Below, piece by piece: positions 1 to 6,675 of a stretch of 31,779 bases of DNA. The notes beneath the pieces are model-generated. The model saw nothing but the letters and a program-made list of their open reading frames with translations, was not told the origin of the DNA and did not search any database. Location: IMG/VR virus record IMGVR_UViG_3300050821_008324, positions 1-31,779 of that record; one strand, given 5' to 3'. The position numbers and the translations under genes were made by a program. The stretch comes from a virus. How positions within the stretch are numbered: position 1 is the stretch's first letter; each line of letters starts with the position of its first letter.

Positions 1-2
1 GC

Positions 3-194
3 AAGGACTGCAAATGGAGTAGTGATTTGGGAGGCACAGTGCGACATCCTGCTGCGAAGTGGGGTTGTAGCAATCCGAAGGTGGGTTCCTATATCGATGT
101 GGTGGACGGCGAGCGTGTGTATGTTGATTGTCATGAGGCGCGCGCATCTAAGCCCTGCTTTCACGATGGTCAGTTATGGGAGGCTAAAGCATGA
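3..194 (+). CDS. Cys-rich small phage protein, 5' truncated by window edge
   Basis: Reading frame 3 is open from the window edge to TGA 192-194 and gives 63 residues with no start in view, so the N-terminus is missing. Four cysteines (about positions 3, 22, 43 and 52 of the visible part) and short motifs such as CKWS, CHEAR and a closing LWEAKA resemble small Cys-rich phage proteins that probably bind zinc. The frame was chosen over the overlapping frame-1 reading (22-216) because its stop forms an ATGA overlap with the next gene, the usual junction in this window. Function unknown. Confidence 0.6.
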   Translation, partial: KDCKWSSDLGGTVRHPAAKWGCSNPKVGSYIDVVDGERVYVDCHEARASKPCFHDGQLWEAKA

Positions 195-367
195 CCAAGA
201 TTTGCACACGCTGTAAGAGGGAACGCCCCACGATGTTCTTTTGTCAGGACAGCAAAGGCAGGCTAGCGTCATGGTGTAAACGATGCACTGCTGTATCTGT
301 CCGACGTTCTAGGAGAAAGTATTACAGCAGTTCCCGTAATGCTCCAATCACCCTCGCAAAAATATAG
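191..367 (+). CDS. Small CxxC zinc-finger-like protein
   Basis: 58 residues. Cysteines lie at 5, 8, 18, 29 and 32, giving two CxxC knuckles (CTRC and CKRC) about 20 residues apart, the layout of a small zinc ribbon or treble-clef finger. A basic Ser/Arg-rich stretch follows (VRRSRRKYY, about 37-45), so nucleic-acid contact is plausible. The start ATG overlaps the previous stop by four bases, implying translational coupling. Similar mini-proteins sit near terminase genes in many phages, but I cannot assign a specific role. Confidence 0.6.
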   Translation: MTKICTRCKRERPTMFFCQDSKGRLASWCKRCTAVSVRRSRRKYYSSSRNAPITLAKI

Positions 368-373
368 CTGGTG

Positions 374-451
374 CTCTCGCTGGACCATGACAAAGGTGGA
401 CAAGTGCGAGAGAGTGGAGTTTGCCAGTGCCCTACATCCACCACACTGGCA
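374..451 (+). promoter_or_regulatory. Two tandem hairpins with complementary loops
   Basis: This gap (368-472) holds two perfect inverted repeats. CTCTCGC at 374-380 pairs with GCGAGAG at 406-412, and TGCCAGTG at 422-429 pairs with CACTGGCA at 444-451. GGTGGA at 395-400 in the first loop is complementary to TCCACC at 437-442 in the second, so a kissing-loop interaction is possible. No U-run follows, so a simple terminator is unlikely. An RNA regulatory or processing element ahead of the 473-712/terminase pair is an inference. Confidence 0.4.
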
Positions 452-472
452 TCGATAGCGGGGATGTGACCA

Positions 473-712
473 ATGGCCCAAAGAATGAATTATGGAAAAA
501 GATTTGGTCACACCATAAAGCACCATAGCCTTACGTTTAATCCAACGCGAGGCCTGCCAAAGATATGGCAATATGTCGAGCAGCCTGAGAAGGGATCTCT
601 TAAAGCTGTGATGCAGATTGCAAAGACTTTGTCAACTAGGTCCAACAAACGCGTGAAGAAGCTGCCAACGGCAGATGAGTTGTTGAATGCCAATAAAGCT
701 AAACTTCGATAA
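473..712 (+). CDS. Hypothetical basic protein upstream of terminase
   Basis: 79 residues, basic, ending in a Lys/Arg- and Asn-rich tail. The start ATG follows an in-frame TGA (467-469) by one codon, so no longer product is possible from this frame. The 3' end overlaps the terminase start by 26 bases. A gene here, directly before terL, is where a small terminase subunit is often found. However, the protein is shorter than typical TerS proteins and I see no convincing helix-turn-helix, so the position is only suggestive. Confidence 0.5.
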   Translation: MAQRMNYGKRFGHTIKHHSLTFNPTRGLPKIWQYVEQPEKGSLKAVMQIAKTLSTRSNKRVKKLPTADELLNANKAKLR

Positions 713-2180
713 AGACTGGTCGCGTGATGAGTTGGAGGTAGTCCTCGAGCACAACGCGGCATTGGCCCGTCAGAGGTACTGGGACTTTCGTCAGATCATG
801 CACCCTGATATGGTGCGCGGATGGTTCCAGCGTGAAGTAGCAAATGAGTTCCAACAATTCCACGCTGATCTTATTGCGGGCAAAAGGCCAAAGCTGGTCC
901 TGCAATCGCCACCACAGCATGGGAAGAGTTCACAGGTTACAGATTTCATTGCGTGGCTTGCAGGGAAGAACCCTCACCTTCGCACCATCTATGGATCGTT
1001 TTCAAATCGGTTGGGCATTCGCGCAAACCTGTGGCTGCAGCGAATGATAGATACGGATAAGTACAGGCGCATCTTTGGCACACGAATGGCCGACAATTCA
1101 TTCTCGATTAGTTCTCACATGCCATTGCGGACGCGTGAGATCATCGAGTGGGTGCACGAAGGCCAAGCCACCGAAGGCTACTTCCGCAATACCACGGTCA
1201 ATGGATCAGTGACGGGCGAAGGTTCGGACTTGGGAGTGATAGACGATCCGATCAAGGGCAGGGCTGAAGCGAACAGCATCGTCATTCGCGACAAGGTTTG
1301 GGACTGGTTAACAGACGACTTCATGTCGCGGTTCAGTGAAGGCGCAGGACTGTTGATGATCCTGACGCGATGGCACGTGGACGATCCAGCAGGGAGATTG
1401 CAAGAAGCATATCCTGATCTGAAGGTTCTCAGGTATCAGGCGATCGCGACGAAAGACGAAGATCATCGCAAGAAGGGCGAGGCTCTGTTTCCTGAATTGA
1501 AGAGCATCGAGTTTCTACGGAAACAACGCGAACCGATGACTCAGGCAGGGTGGGAGTCGGTTTACCAACAGAATCCCATTATTGTTGGCGGTGGCCTATT
1601 CCCAGTCGAGAAGTTCGGAGAGCCTCTGAAGGCCCGGCCCGATCGATCGCAAATAAAGAAGTCCATCCGTTATTGGGATAAGGCTGGTACGCAAGGTGAT
1701 GGTGCGTACACGGCAGGCGTTCGTTTAGACTGGTTGAAGGAGGGTGGCTTTGTCGTCAGCGATGTTGTCCGTGGACAATGGTCCTTCTATGAACGTGAGC
1801 AGCGAATTAAACAAACTGCTGCAATGGACAACGCTGAGGGTCAATCCTGCGATATATGGGTCGAGCAAGAGCCTGGTAGTGGAGGTAAGGAATCGGCCGA
1901 ACGAACCGTGCTCAACCTGGCTGGTTACAATGTTTTCAGGGATCGAGTGAAGGGTGACAAGGAACTAAGGGCAGAGCCGTATGCCGCACAAGTGCAGGCT
2001 GGGAATATTCGGCTCGTTGCGTCACAGCGATGGAATAGAGACTTTTTGGACGAACACGAAACGTTTCCGAACGGTAAGTATAAGGATCAGGTTGACGCAG
2101 CTGGTGGCGCCTTCGCAAAGCTTATGGCACGTCGGATTGAAATACCAACGTCAATTGCTTTACCAGTCTACGGGGATTGA
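687..2180 (+). CDS. terL: Terminase large subunit (ATPase/nuclease)
   Basis: 497 residues, normal length for TerL. It is the DNA-packaging motor that hydrolyses ATP at the portal vertex and cuts the concatemer. The ATPase half shows a Walker A-like SPPQHGKSS (about 74-82), Walker B LGVIDDPIK (about 182-190, acidic pair D186/D187) and a coupling motif TRWH (227-230). The RNase H-like nuclease half shows RYWDKAG (D331), WVEQEPGSGGK (about 391-401) and KDQVDA (about 466-471), which supply the acidic metal ligands. The start ATG at 687 lies inside the previous gene; the next in-frame ATGs (H39 region onward) would remove conserved N-terminal sequence. Portal follows after three small genes. Confidence 0.96.
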   Translation: MPIKLNFDKDWSRDELEVVLEHNAALARQRYWDFRQIMHPDMVRGWFQREVANEFQQFHADLIAGKRPKLVLQSPPQHGKSSQVTDFIAWLAGKNPHLRTIYGSFSNRLGIRANLWLQRMIDTDKYRRIFGTRMADNSFSISSHMPLRTREIIEWVHEGQATEGYFRNTTVNGSVTGEGSDLGVIDDPIKGRAEANSIVIRDKVWDWLTDDFMSRFSEGAGLLMILTRWHVDDPAGRLQEAYPDLKVLRYQAIATKDEDHRKKGEALFPELKSIEFLRKQREPMTQAGWESVYQQNPIIVGGGLFPVEKFGEPLKARPDRSQIKKSIRYWDKAGTQGDGAYTAGVRLDWLKEGGFVVSDVVRGQWSFYEREQRIKQTAAMDNAEGQSCDIWVEQEPGSGGKESAERTVLNLAGYNVFRDRVKGDKELRAEPYAAQVQAGNIRLVASQRWNRDFLDEHETFPNGKYKDQVDAAGGAFAKLMARRIEIPTSIALPVYGD

Positions 2181-2182
2181 TA

Positions 2183-2344
2183 ATGATCGAACTTTTATTG
2201 GTCGAAACGTACATACTGATTGGCGCGATACTGACCGCGCATTGCGTCTTTAAATTAGGAGCTCCGCGACATTGGTGGCAATTGCCCGCGTTGTTTCTGT
2301 TCTGGCCGATCGTCCTCGCGTATGTATATCTAACGGATATTTAA
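2183..2344 (+). CDS. Small two-segment membrane protein
   Basis: 53 residues with two hydrophobic stretches (about 3-23 and 34-50) separated by a short polar loop (KLGAPRHWW), so a hairpin membrane protein is predicted. The ATG lies two bases after the terminase stop (TGATAATG). Size and topology would fit a holin or accessory membrane protein, but there is no endolysin nearby to support that, so the function stays open. Confidence 0.55.
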   Translation: MIELLLVETYILIGAILTAHCVFKLGAPRHWWQLPALFLFWPIVLAYVYLTDI

Positions 2345-2355
2345 GGGGCACAATC

Positions 2356-2751
2356 ATGAAGACGACCATTCTAACATTGTTCGCGGCGCTACTTTTCGTC
2401 TCTCCCGCATTCGCTGCCAAGCCAAAGAAAGAGGCACAGGCCCAGCAGCCCGTGTGTCGCACAGTCGCTGACGCCAAGAAGGTTGTAAAGAATCAGCAGG
2501 ACGGCAGCGCCGTTGAGTATGAGCTGATCGGAGACGAGCTGAAGCAGTTCAATGATATGGTCAACAAGAAGACCGGAGCCACCGCACCTGATGGTATGGA
2601 TATGCTGCTCGTGTTTAGCAAGCCTGGCGAGACTCTGTGGGTTGGCATGATTTTCGTCAAGGGTTGTATTGATCAGATCATCCCGATCAAGCCTGATGTC
2701 TTCAAGAAGCTCCTGGAACTTTCGAAGGGCGGGGACGACGGATCAATATGA
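2356..2751 (+). CDS. Secreted/periplasmic hypothetical protein
   Basis: 131 residues from ATG 2356, which has an AAGGGG ribosome-binding site ten bases upstream; an upstream in-frame start near 2272 would bury the signal sequence. The N-terminus MKTTILTLFAALLF...AFA|AKPKK is a classical Sec signal peptide with AxA-type cleavage near residue 22. The mature part is soluble with two cysteines (PVCRT and KGCID) that could form a disulfide. I do not recognise the family. Export to the periplasm during late infection would fit lysis, envelope modification or exclusion of other phages; nothing in the sequence decides between these. Confidence 0.65.
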   Translation: MKTTILTLFAALLFVSPAFAAKPKKEAQAQQPVCRTVADAKKVVKNQQDGSAVEYELIGDELKQFNDMVNKKTGATAPDGMDMLLVFSKPGETLWVGMIFVKGCIDQIIPIKPDVFKKLLELSKGGDDGSI

Positions 2752-2867
2752 TGAACGATCAACAATTACGCACCATCGAACGTAACCTAAAGGCTTGCGT
2801 TTTGATGCTCAGCCTCACAGCTCTAGGTTTGTTCTGGTTGGTGCTGCGTCGCTACGGTGTAATTTAG
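2748..2867 (+). CDS. Tiny single-pass membrane protein
   Basis: 39 residues starting at ATGATG, overlapping the previous stop by four bases. A polar, basic N-terminal part (about 1-15) precedes one hydrophobic segment (about 16-34) and a short RRYGV tail. It resembles the small membrane peptides scattered through this operon. No function can be assigned. Confidence 0.45.
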   Translation: MMNDQQLRTIERNLKACVLMLSLTALGLFWLVLRRYGVI

Positions 2868-2874
2868 TTAGCCA

Positions 2875-2946
2875 GCCAGCCCTGAAGGTAGGCTGGCGGG
2901 GGCGCGCCCATCCTGTTGCACGCTTTGACGCTGGCAGGATGGGCGC
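2875..2946 (+). terminator. Tandem hairpins, likely terminator, before portal gene
   Basis: Hairpin 1 is GCCAGCC (2875-2881) with GGCTGGC (2891-2897) and a 9-base loop. Hairpin 2 is a perfect 12-bp GC-rich stem, GCGCCCATCCTG (2904-2915) with CAGGATGGGCGC (2935-2946), followed by ATTTATTT. Stem strength and the T-rich tail fit an intrinsic terminator closing the terminase transcript. The T tail is imperfect, so partial termination is also possible. Confidence 0.6.
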
Positions 2947-2953
2947 ATTTATT
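2925..2953 (+). promoter_or_regulatory. Candidate sigma70-like promoter for portal gene
   Basis: TTGACG (2925-2930, five of six to TTGACA), a 17-bp spacer, then TTTATT (2948-2953, four of six to TATAAT). It overlaps hairpin 2, so termination of upstream transcripts and a fresh start at about 2960 could be combined. The resulting leader to the portal ATG (2971) would be very short (about 11 bases), which lowers confidence. Confidence 0.35.
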
Positions 2954-2970
2954 TCACAGAAAGAGAACCA

Positions 2971-5145
2971 ATGGCCAAACGACCTGCTAAGGGCGGAGCT
3001 CCAATTGCGAAGGCGGGATTTCTGCCACGCCTGTTCACGCAACAGCTGCCCCGCGTCAAACCATTCAGTGAGATGGGCGTCGCGGGTGTTCCTGTCTATG
3101 CGGGGTATGTCCTCAGCCCAGAACGCAATCCACGATTGGTTGGTCAGGAACGTTATCGCACGTTCTCAGACATACTCGCCAATGTGTCGATTGTCGCGGC
3201 TGGTGTAAGATACTTCCTCAACATCGTTGCACGTCCATCCTGGTCCGTTGAGCCTGCGGATGAATCTGACGCTGCGAAAAAGTCTGCCGAATGGTTGGAG
3301 GATGTGCTTTATGAGAGTATGCATACACCATGGTCGCGGATCATTCGACGTTGCGGCATGTATCGATTCCACGGCTTCTCGATCTCCGAATGGACTGCAG
3401 AGCGACGCGATGACGGCACGGTTGGATTTAGTGACATTGAATCCAGACCTCAATGGACTATTTGGCGATGGGAAGTGGATGAGCGTGGAACTGTTATTGG
3501 TGCATGGCAGCGTGATCCACTGACAGGGCGTGAGCTGGGCTTGCCCCGCGGCAAGATCATGTACCTGGTTGACGACACGCTAACGGATAGTCCTGAAGGA
3601 ATGGGGCTGTTGCGTCATTTGGTCGAGCCTTCAGAACGATTGAAGGAATATCTTGATCAGGAATCAACCGGCTACATGCGCGACCTTCGTGGTATTCCGA
3701 TGGGCTGGGCACCCATGGACGAATTGAATGAAGCTGTTGCTAAAGGTCAAATGACCAAAGCTGAGATGAATGCAGCAATCGATAGCTTGCAGGAATTCGT
3801 CAACATCGCGAAGAAGGGCCGCAAGACCAGTCTCGTACTCAACAGCCAACCATATATCTCACGGACAGAGACGGGCGACGTTATTACCTCGCAAAAGAAG
3901 TGGGGTATGGACCTTGTGTCGGGCCAAGCACCGGGCTTGGCTGAAGTCAGCAAAGCAATCGATAGGTTGAACTATGACATGGCACGGATCATTGGCTGTG
4001 AACATCTTCTACTTGGGTCTTCGTCCGCTGGTTCGTTCGCCCTCGCAAAGGAAAAGGCTTCTGACCTCTACCTTTTGGCGAACTCTGTGCTACGCGACAT
4101 TCGTCTGCAAGCTCAGCATGACCTCGTCCAGCCGTTATGGTCATTGAACGGATTCCCTGATGAGCTGATGCCCAAGCTCAAATCGGAAGACGTGTCGCCC
4201 AAGGATGCGGAACAGATCGCGCGTGTGATGCGTGACATTGCGACGGCTGGTGCTCCAATGCCACCTGACGATGAAGCGATTAACTTCCTCCGCGATTTGT
4301 TGGGTGCTCCTCATTTGGACCTCAACAAGTACATGGACCAGATGATGCAACAGCAGCCAATCAATACGGTTGGTGGTGCAAAGGCAACAATGCAGGAAGA
4401 CAAATCAGACCAGATAGAACAGCAGCAGGAGAATGGTGGCGGTTCTGGTGGTGGTGTTCAGAAGCGGCGCAAAGACATTGATATGGAGAAGACCATTCGC
4501 GAACTGAAGAAGGTGATTGGTTCGACGGCCGGCGACTATATCGATGATTTTGTCCATTCGGGCAATAAGAAGTTCAAAGGCAAGTCAAAGCAAGAGCGCA
4601 TCAACATGGCTTTGGCTGCGTATTATGGTAAGGCTTATGACGATGAAGAAATAGAAAAGATTGGTTGGACAGACGAAGCTCGCGCGGCTGCAGCTGAGGC
4701 AAAAAAGAATAACCAAGTTAAGTATCATGGTCGAGAGGGAAGGCGCGTCAGCGGAAAGTATCAGATGGTGCATGTTGTAAGCGTTGGCCCAGAGAACAAT
4801 AGCAAGACTTACGAGGTTCAGGCCTCAACCAAGGAAAAGGCAATTGATCAGGCCTTGGAACGTCATTTCACCAAAGTCCAAAAGGTCGTGCCATACGCAG
4901 AAGCTGAACCTTATCGCGACGAAGACGATTCCATTACGCCAACTGCCGTAAACCATCCAAGTGCTCGTATGACTTCATATGAGGGTGCAGCAGCGAATGA
5001 TGCAAAGCCCTCGGGACCGAGTGCGCGTTCTGTTCATGAGGGTCGCGCGGAAGCGTCAGCGACGGGTGGTAAATCAGATCCAACGTCTGATGCTCTAGTT
5101 CCTGGAAGTGGTTTGAAAACAAGAGGGCGCAGGAGAGTAGTGTGA
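2971..5145 (+). CDS. Portal protein with long C-terminal extension
   Basis: 724 residues, well above the roughly 450-550 usual for portals. The first 460 or so residues read as a Mu gp29/DUF935-type or related portal: a YRTFSDIL region near 62, ARPSWSVEP near 87, a long-helix region with LGSSSAGSFALAKEKASD near 348-365, and a Gln/Met-rich end near 456-463. The portal forms the ring through which DNA enters and leaves the head. A Gly/Gln-rich linker (about 475-497) leads to an added part. That part holds a helical segment with FVHSGNKKFKGKSKQERINM (about 527-546), a WTDEARAAAAEAKK motif (566-579) also found in two small proteins at 23274 and 25286, a lysine-rich domain and a disordered Ser/Gly tail. 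Start chosen at ATG 2971 with AGAGAA upstream. Confidence 0.88.
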   Translation: MAKRPAKGGAPIAKAGFLPRLFTQQLPRVKPFSEMGVAGVPVYAGYVLSPERNPRLVGQERYRTFSDILANVSIVAAGVRYFLNIVARPSWSVEPADESDAAKKSAEWLEDVLYESMHTPWSRIIRRCGMYRFHGFSISEWTAERRDDGTVGFSDIESRPQWTIWRWEVDERGTVIGAWQRDPLTGRELGLPRGKIMYLVDDTLTDSPEGMGLLRHLVEPSERLKEYLDQESTGYMRDLRGIPMGWAPMDELNEAVAKGQMTKAEMNAAIDSLQEFVNIAKKGRKTSLVLNSQPYISRTETGDVITSQKKWGMDLVSGQAPGLAEVSKAIDRLNYDMARIIGCEHLLLGSSSAGSFALAKEKASDLYLLANSVLRDIRLQAQHDLVQPLWSLNGFPDELMPKLKSEDVSPKDAEQIARVMRDIATAGAPMPPDDEAINFLRDLLGAPHLDLNKYMDQMMQQQPINTVGGAKATMQEDKSDQIEQQQENGGGSGGGVQKRRKDIDMEKTIRELKKVIGSTAGDYIDDFVHSGNKKFKGKSKQERINMALAAYYGKAYDDEEIEKIGWTDEARAAAAEAKKNNQVKYHGREGRRVSGKYQMVHVVSVGPENNSKTYEVQASTKEKAIDQALERHFTKVQKVVPYAEAEPYRDEDDSITPTAVNHPSARMTSYEGAAANDAKPSGPSARSVHEGRAEASATGGKSDPTSDALVPGSGLKTRGRRRVV

Positions 5146-5381
5146 GCGATATTGAAGATGAGAAACCAAATGCGGCGTATATAGAGGCGATGATGCAGTT
5201 GGTGCGAGATAACGAAACTAAGGCTATGTTCAAGCGTGTACCAAGAGAGCCGACGAAAGAAATGCTGGATGCGGCTCTCAAATGGTCCGCGCGTAAGTAC
5301 GGCAGACCAATTGGTAACGACGACGCCACAGGTTGTTGGCAGGCGATGTTAGATGTTGCGACGATTGAGGAGTGGTTGTGA
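5142..5381 (+). CDS. Small phage protein with PREPTxEML motif
   Basis: 79 residues from GTG 5142, which overlaps the portal stop (GTGA). The central VPREPTKEMLDAA and the later CWQAMLDVA form a pair of short helical motifs that recur in many small phage and prophage proteins of unknown function. The N-terminal half is acidic and helical. Its direct coupling to the portal gene suggests co-translation, not a proven shared role. Confidence 0.65.
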   Translation: MSDIEDEKPNAAYIEAMMQLVRDNETKAMFKRVPREPTKEMLDAALKWSARKYGRPIGNDDATGCWQAMLDVATIEEWL

Positions 5382-5382
5382 C

Positions 5383-5451
5383 ATGGACTTCTTCTGGCTG
5401 CTCGTTGTCTTCGTGCTAGTCGTCACGTATTTTTATCCGGAGAAGAAATGA
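5383..5451 (+). CDS. Tiny membrane peptide (22 aa)
   Basis: 22 residues: MDFF, a continuous Leu/Val-rich hydrophobic run, then YPEKK. The ATG follows the previous stop by one base and its own stop makes an ATGA overlap with the next gene. Below normal annotation cut-offs, but the perfect coupling at both ends and the clear single membrane segment argue for expression. Function unknown. Confidence 0.4.
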   Translation: MDFFWLLVVFVLVVTYFYPEKK

Positions 5452-5702
5452 TGGTTGCAGTCGTTGACGGACCAAGGTTCATAAAAGGTAGACCAGTCTA
5501 TTATTGGTTTCAGCCACGACGTGGTGATCCCATTCCTGTGTTCCGTGGATCTCCGAAAGTAAGGCACAGCATGAGAGCTGGCAGCAAGACTTATCCCTAC
5601 AGCAGCAAGAGGCAGAAGGATCGTCAGAAGCGACAGCAGGCGATGATCGAACTGGCCCAATGGGATCGCGAACTCAGTGCCGGCGGATTTAGTGCGCCAT
5701 GA
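5448..5702 (+). CDS. Hypothetical basic protein
   Basis: 84 residues, strongly basic in the middle (SSKRQKDRQKRQQ, about 52-64) with an aromatic YYWFQPRR stretch near 18-25. No known domain recognised. ATGA overlaps join it to the genes on both sides. The basic helix could bind nucleic acid, which is inference only. Confidence 0.55.
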   Translation: MMVAVVDGPRFIKGRPVYYWFQPRRGDPIPVFRGSPKVRHSMRAGSKTYPYSSKRQKDRQKRQQAMIELAQWDRELSAGGFSAP

Positions 5703-5863
5703 CCGCGAAGAAATGCCCTTTGGACAAGAAGTATGGTGACATTGTTTGCAAGGATGGTCAACTTTGGGCGCTAACCTACAGTGAGATGGCTCCTCCAGAT
5801 TCGCGTCAGTATGACGGAGAATGCCCGCATTGTCGTCCAGCCAAAGATAGGCATCAGTCATGA
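5699..5863 (+). CDS. Small Cys-containing protein (zinc-ribbon-like)
   Basis: 54 residues with C6, C17 and a CPHC pair at 42-45, the spacing of a small zinc ribbon. It begins MTAKK, and the 14 bases around its start (CATGACCGCGAAGA) are repeated exactly at the start of the next gene. ATGA overlaps on both sides. Function unknown. Confidence 0.5.
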   Translation: MTAKKCPLDKKYGDIVCKDGQLWALTYSEMAPPDSRQYDGECPHCRPAKDRHQS

Positions 5864-6024
5864 CCGCGAAGATTATCCACATGGCGGATTATCGGGAACA
5901 ACGTCCATTGCCGAGATTTGTTGTAAAGAGTCCCAAATCATGCGACGACGTGCCTTTGGTAGGTCCTGTTATTCGCGATCTGATGGATCTCGATTTTATT
6001 GATTTCGACAAGGGGGAAAAATGA
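5860..6024 (+). CDS. Hypothetical acidic-tailed small protein
   Basis: 54 residues. It begins MTAKII, shares its start-region DNA with the gene at 5699 and its first residues with the gene at 6021 (MTAQII). The C-terminal half is acidic (LMDLDFIDFDKGEK). A GGGGGA ribosome-binding site for the next gene lies inside its 3' end. No domain recognised. Confidence 0.5.
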   Translation: MTAKIIHMADYREQRPLPRFVVKSPKSCDDVPLVGPVIRDLMDLDFIDFDKGEK

Positions 6025-6167
6025 CTGCGCAGATCATTCGCTTTCCTGCAGTACGGCGCTCTATCGCGGTATCCCGAGATCGGGGCTGGAACTACGTCCA
6101 CATAGCGGTCTGGCTGTTCTCACCATTCGTTTGGGCAGTGGGCATGATGTGGTGGTACCTGACGTGA
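6021..6167 (+). CDS. Small single-pass membrane protein
   Basis: 48 residues. A basic N-terminal part (FPAVRRSIAVSRDRG) precedes one hydrophobic, Trp-rich segment (about 25-47), so the N-terminus probably stays in the cytoplasm. Starts with ATGA overlap and a strong purine-rich site (AGGGGGAAAA) upstream; ends in a GTGA overlap. Function unknown. Confidence 0.5.
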   Translation: MTAQIIRFPAVRRSIAVSRDRGWNYVHIAVWLFSPFVWAVGMMWWYLT

Positions 6168-6259
6168 CGGACGTACTCGTCAACACGATGTTGCCGTTCT
6201 GCATTGGGTTGGGGCTGTCTTTCGCGTTTATGAATCTCATCCAATATTTTCGTTCCTGA
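6164..6259 (+). CDS. Tiny membrane peptide (31 aa)
   Basis: 31 residues from GTG 6164, coupled by GTGA to the gene before. One hydrophobic segment (about 9-27) with a short polar YFRS tail. Pairing with the preceding membrane protein raises the possibility of a two-component membrane pair such as holin/antiholin or spanins, but no sequence signature supports a specific call. Confidence 0.4.
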   Translation: MTDVLVNTMLPFCIGLGLSFAFMNLIQYFRS

Positions 6260-6305
6260 GCTTCCAGGGCTGCGCTTTACATGATCGCAGTCGTTTCAGC
6301 CGCCC

Positions 6306-6336
6306 GCCGGGAGCGGTGGAGATTCCCGGCATTTTC
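6306..6336 (+). terminator. GC-rich hairpin with short T-rich tail
   Basis: GCCGGGA (6306-6312) pairs perfectly with TCCCGGC (6324-6330) around an 11-base loop, followed by ATTTTC. It lies in the 90-base gap between 6259 and 6350 and could act as a weak intrinsic terminator or an mRNA processing or stability element. The next start ATG 6350 follows with GAGG as its binding site. Confidence 0.45.
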
Positions 6337-6349
6337 ATTGAGGTCAATA

Positions 6350-6574
6350 ATGCCAACCACACCTGAGCAAGAGATTGCGAAGCTGAAGGACATTCTCGGC
6401 AAGCTGAAACATCGTGCCACAGAGCAAGATGGCATGCTGTGGCGATTGCCGAACGTCAAACCACACCACATTACCAATGCGATCGGCACAATCGAAGCCC
6501 GCATTGCCCAACTCATCGAAGAGAACATGATCATAGACCATGTTCCAACACCACAGGTTGAGCCACCGAAATGA
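6350..6574 (+). CDS. Hypothetical helical protein
   Basis: 74 residues from ATG 6350, chosen over the in-frame upstream start at 6281 because GAGG sits eight bases before it and the upstream stretch is occupied by a hairpin. Mostly helical and charged (EQEIAKLKDILGKLK near 6-20; IGTIEARIAQLIEENM near 45-60), so a short coiled coil is likely. No known domain. Confidence 0.55.
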   Translation: MPTTPEQEIAKLKDILGKLKHRATEQDGMLWRLPNVKPHHITNAIGTIEARIAQLIEENMIIDHVPTPQVEPPK

Positions 6575-6675
6575 GCCTCGACCTTGAGCCTGAATTTTCG
6601 CGGTTCATGCCGATTGCTCTTAAGTGGGTAACGATCGGCGCTGTCCTTAGCATTCTTTTATTTACGATTGCATGA
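6571..6675 (+). CDS. Tiny membrane peptide (34 aa)
   Basis: 34 residues: an acidic start (MSLDLEPEFSRF) and one hydrophobic segment from about 13 to the end. ATGA overlaps tie it to both neighbours. It is the last small membrane ORF before the methyltransferase. Function unknown. Confidence 0.42.
   Translation: MSLDLEPEFSRFMPIALKWVTIGAVLSILLFTIA

Noticed and set aside
22-216. Frame-1 open reading frame at the left edge
   Set aside because: It overlaps the Cys-rich frame-3 gene that has a proper ATGA junction with the next gene; no motif in frame 1.
387-458. 23-codon ORF between the zinc-finger gene and 473
   Set aside because: It spans both hairpins, has no ribosome-binding site and no membrane or metal motif, so a structured RNA reading was preferred.
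2795-3208. Plus-strand open frame of 137 residues across the gap and the portal start
   Set aside because: It crosses the hairpins and overlaps the portal start in another frame, with a composition rich in Arg/Ser/Cys typical of shadows.
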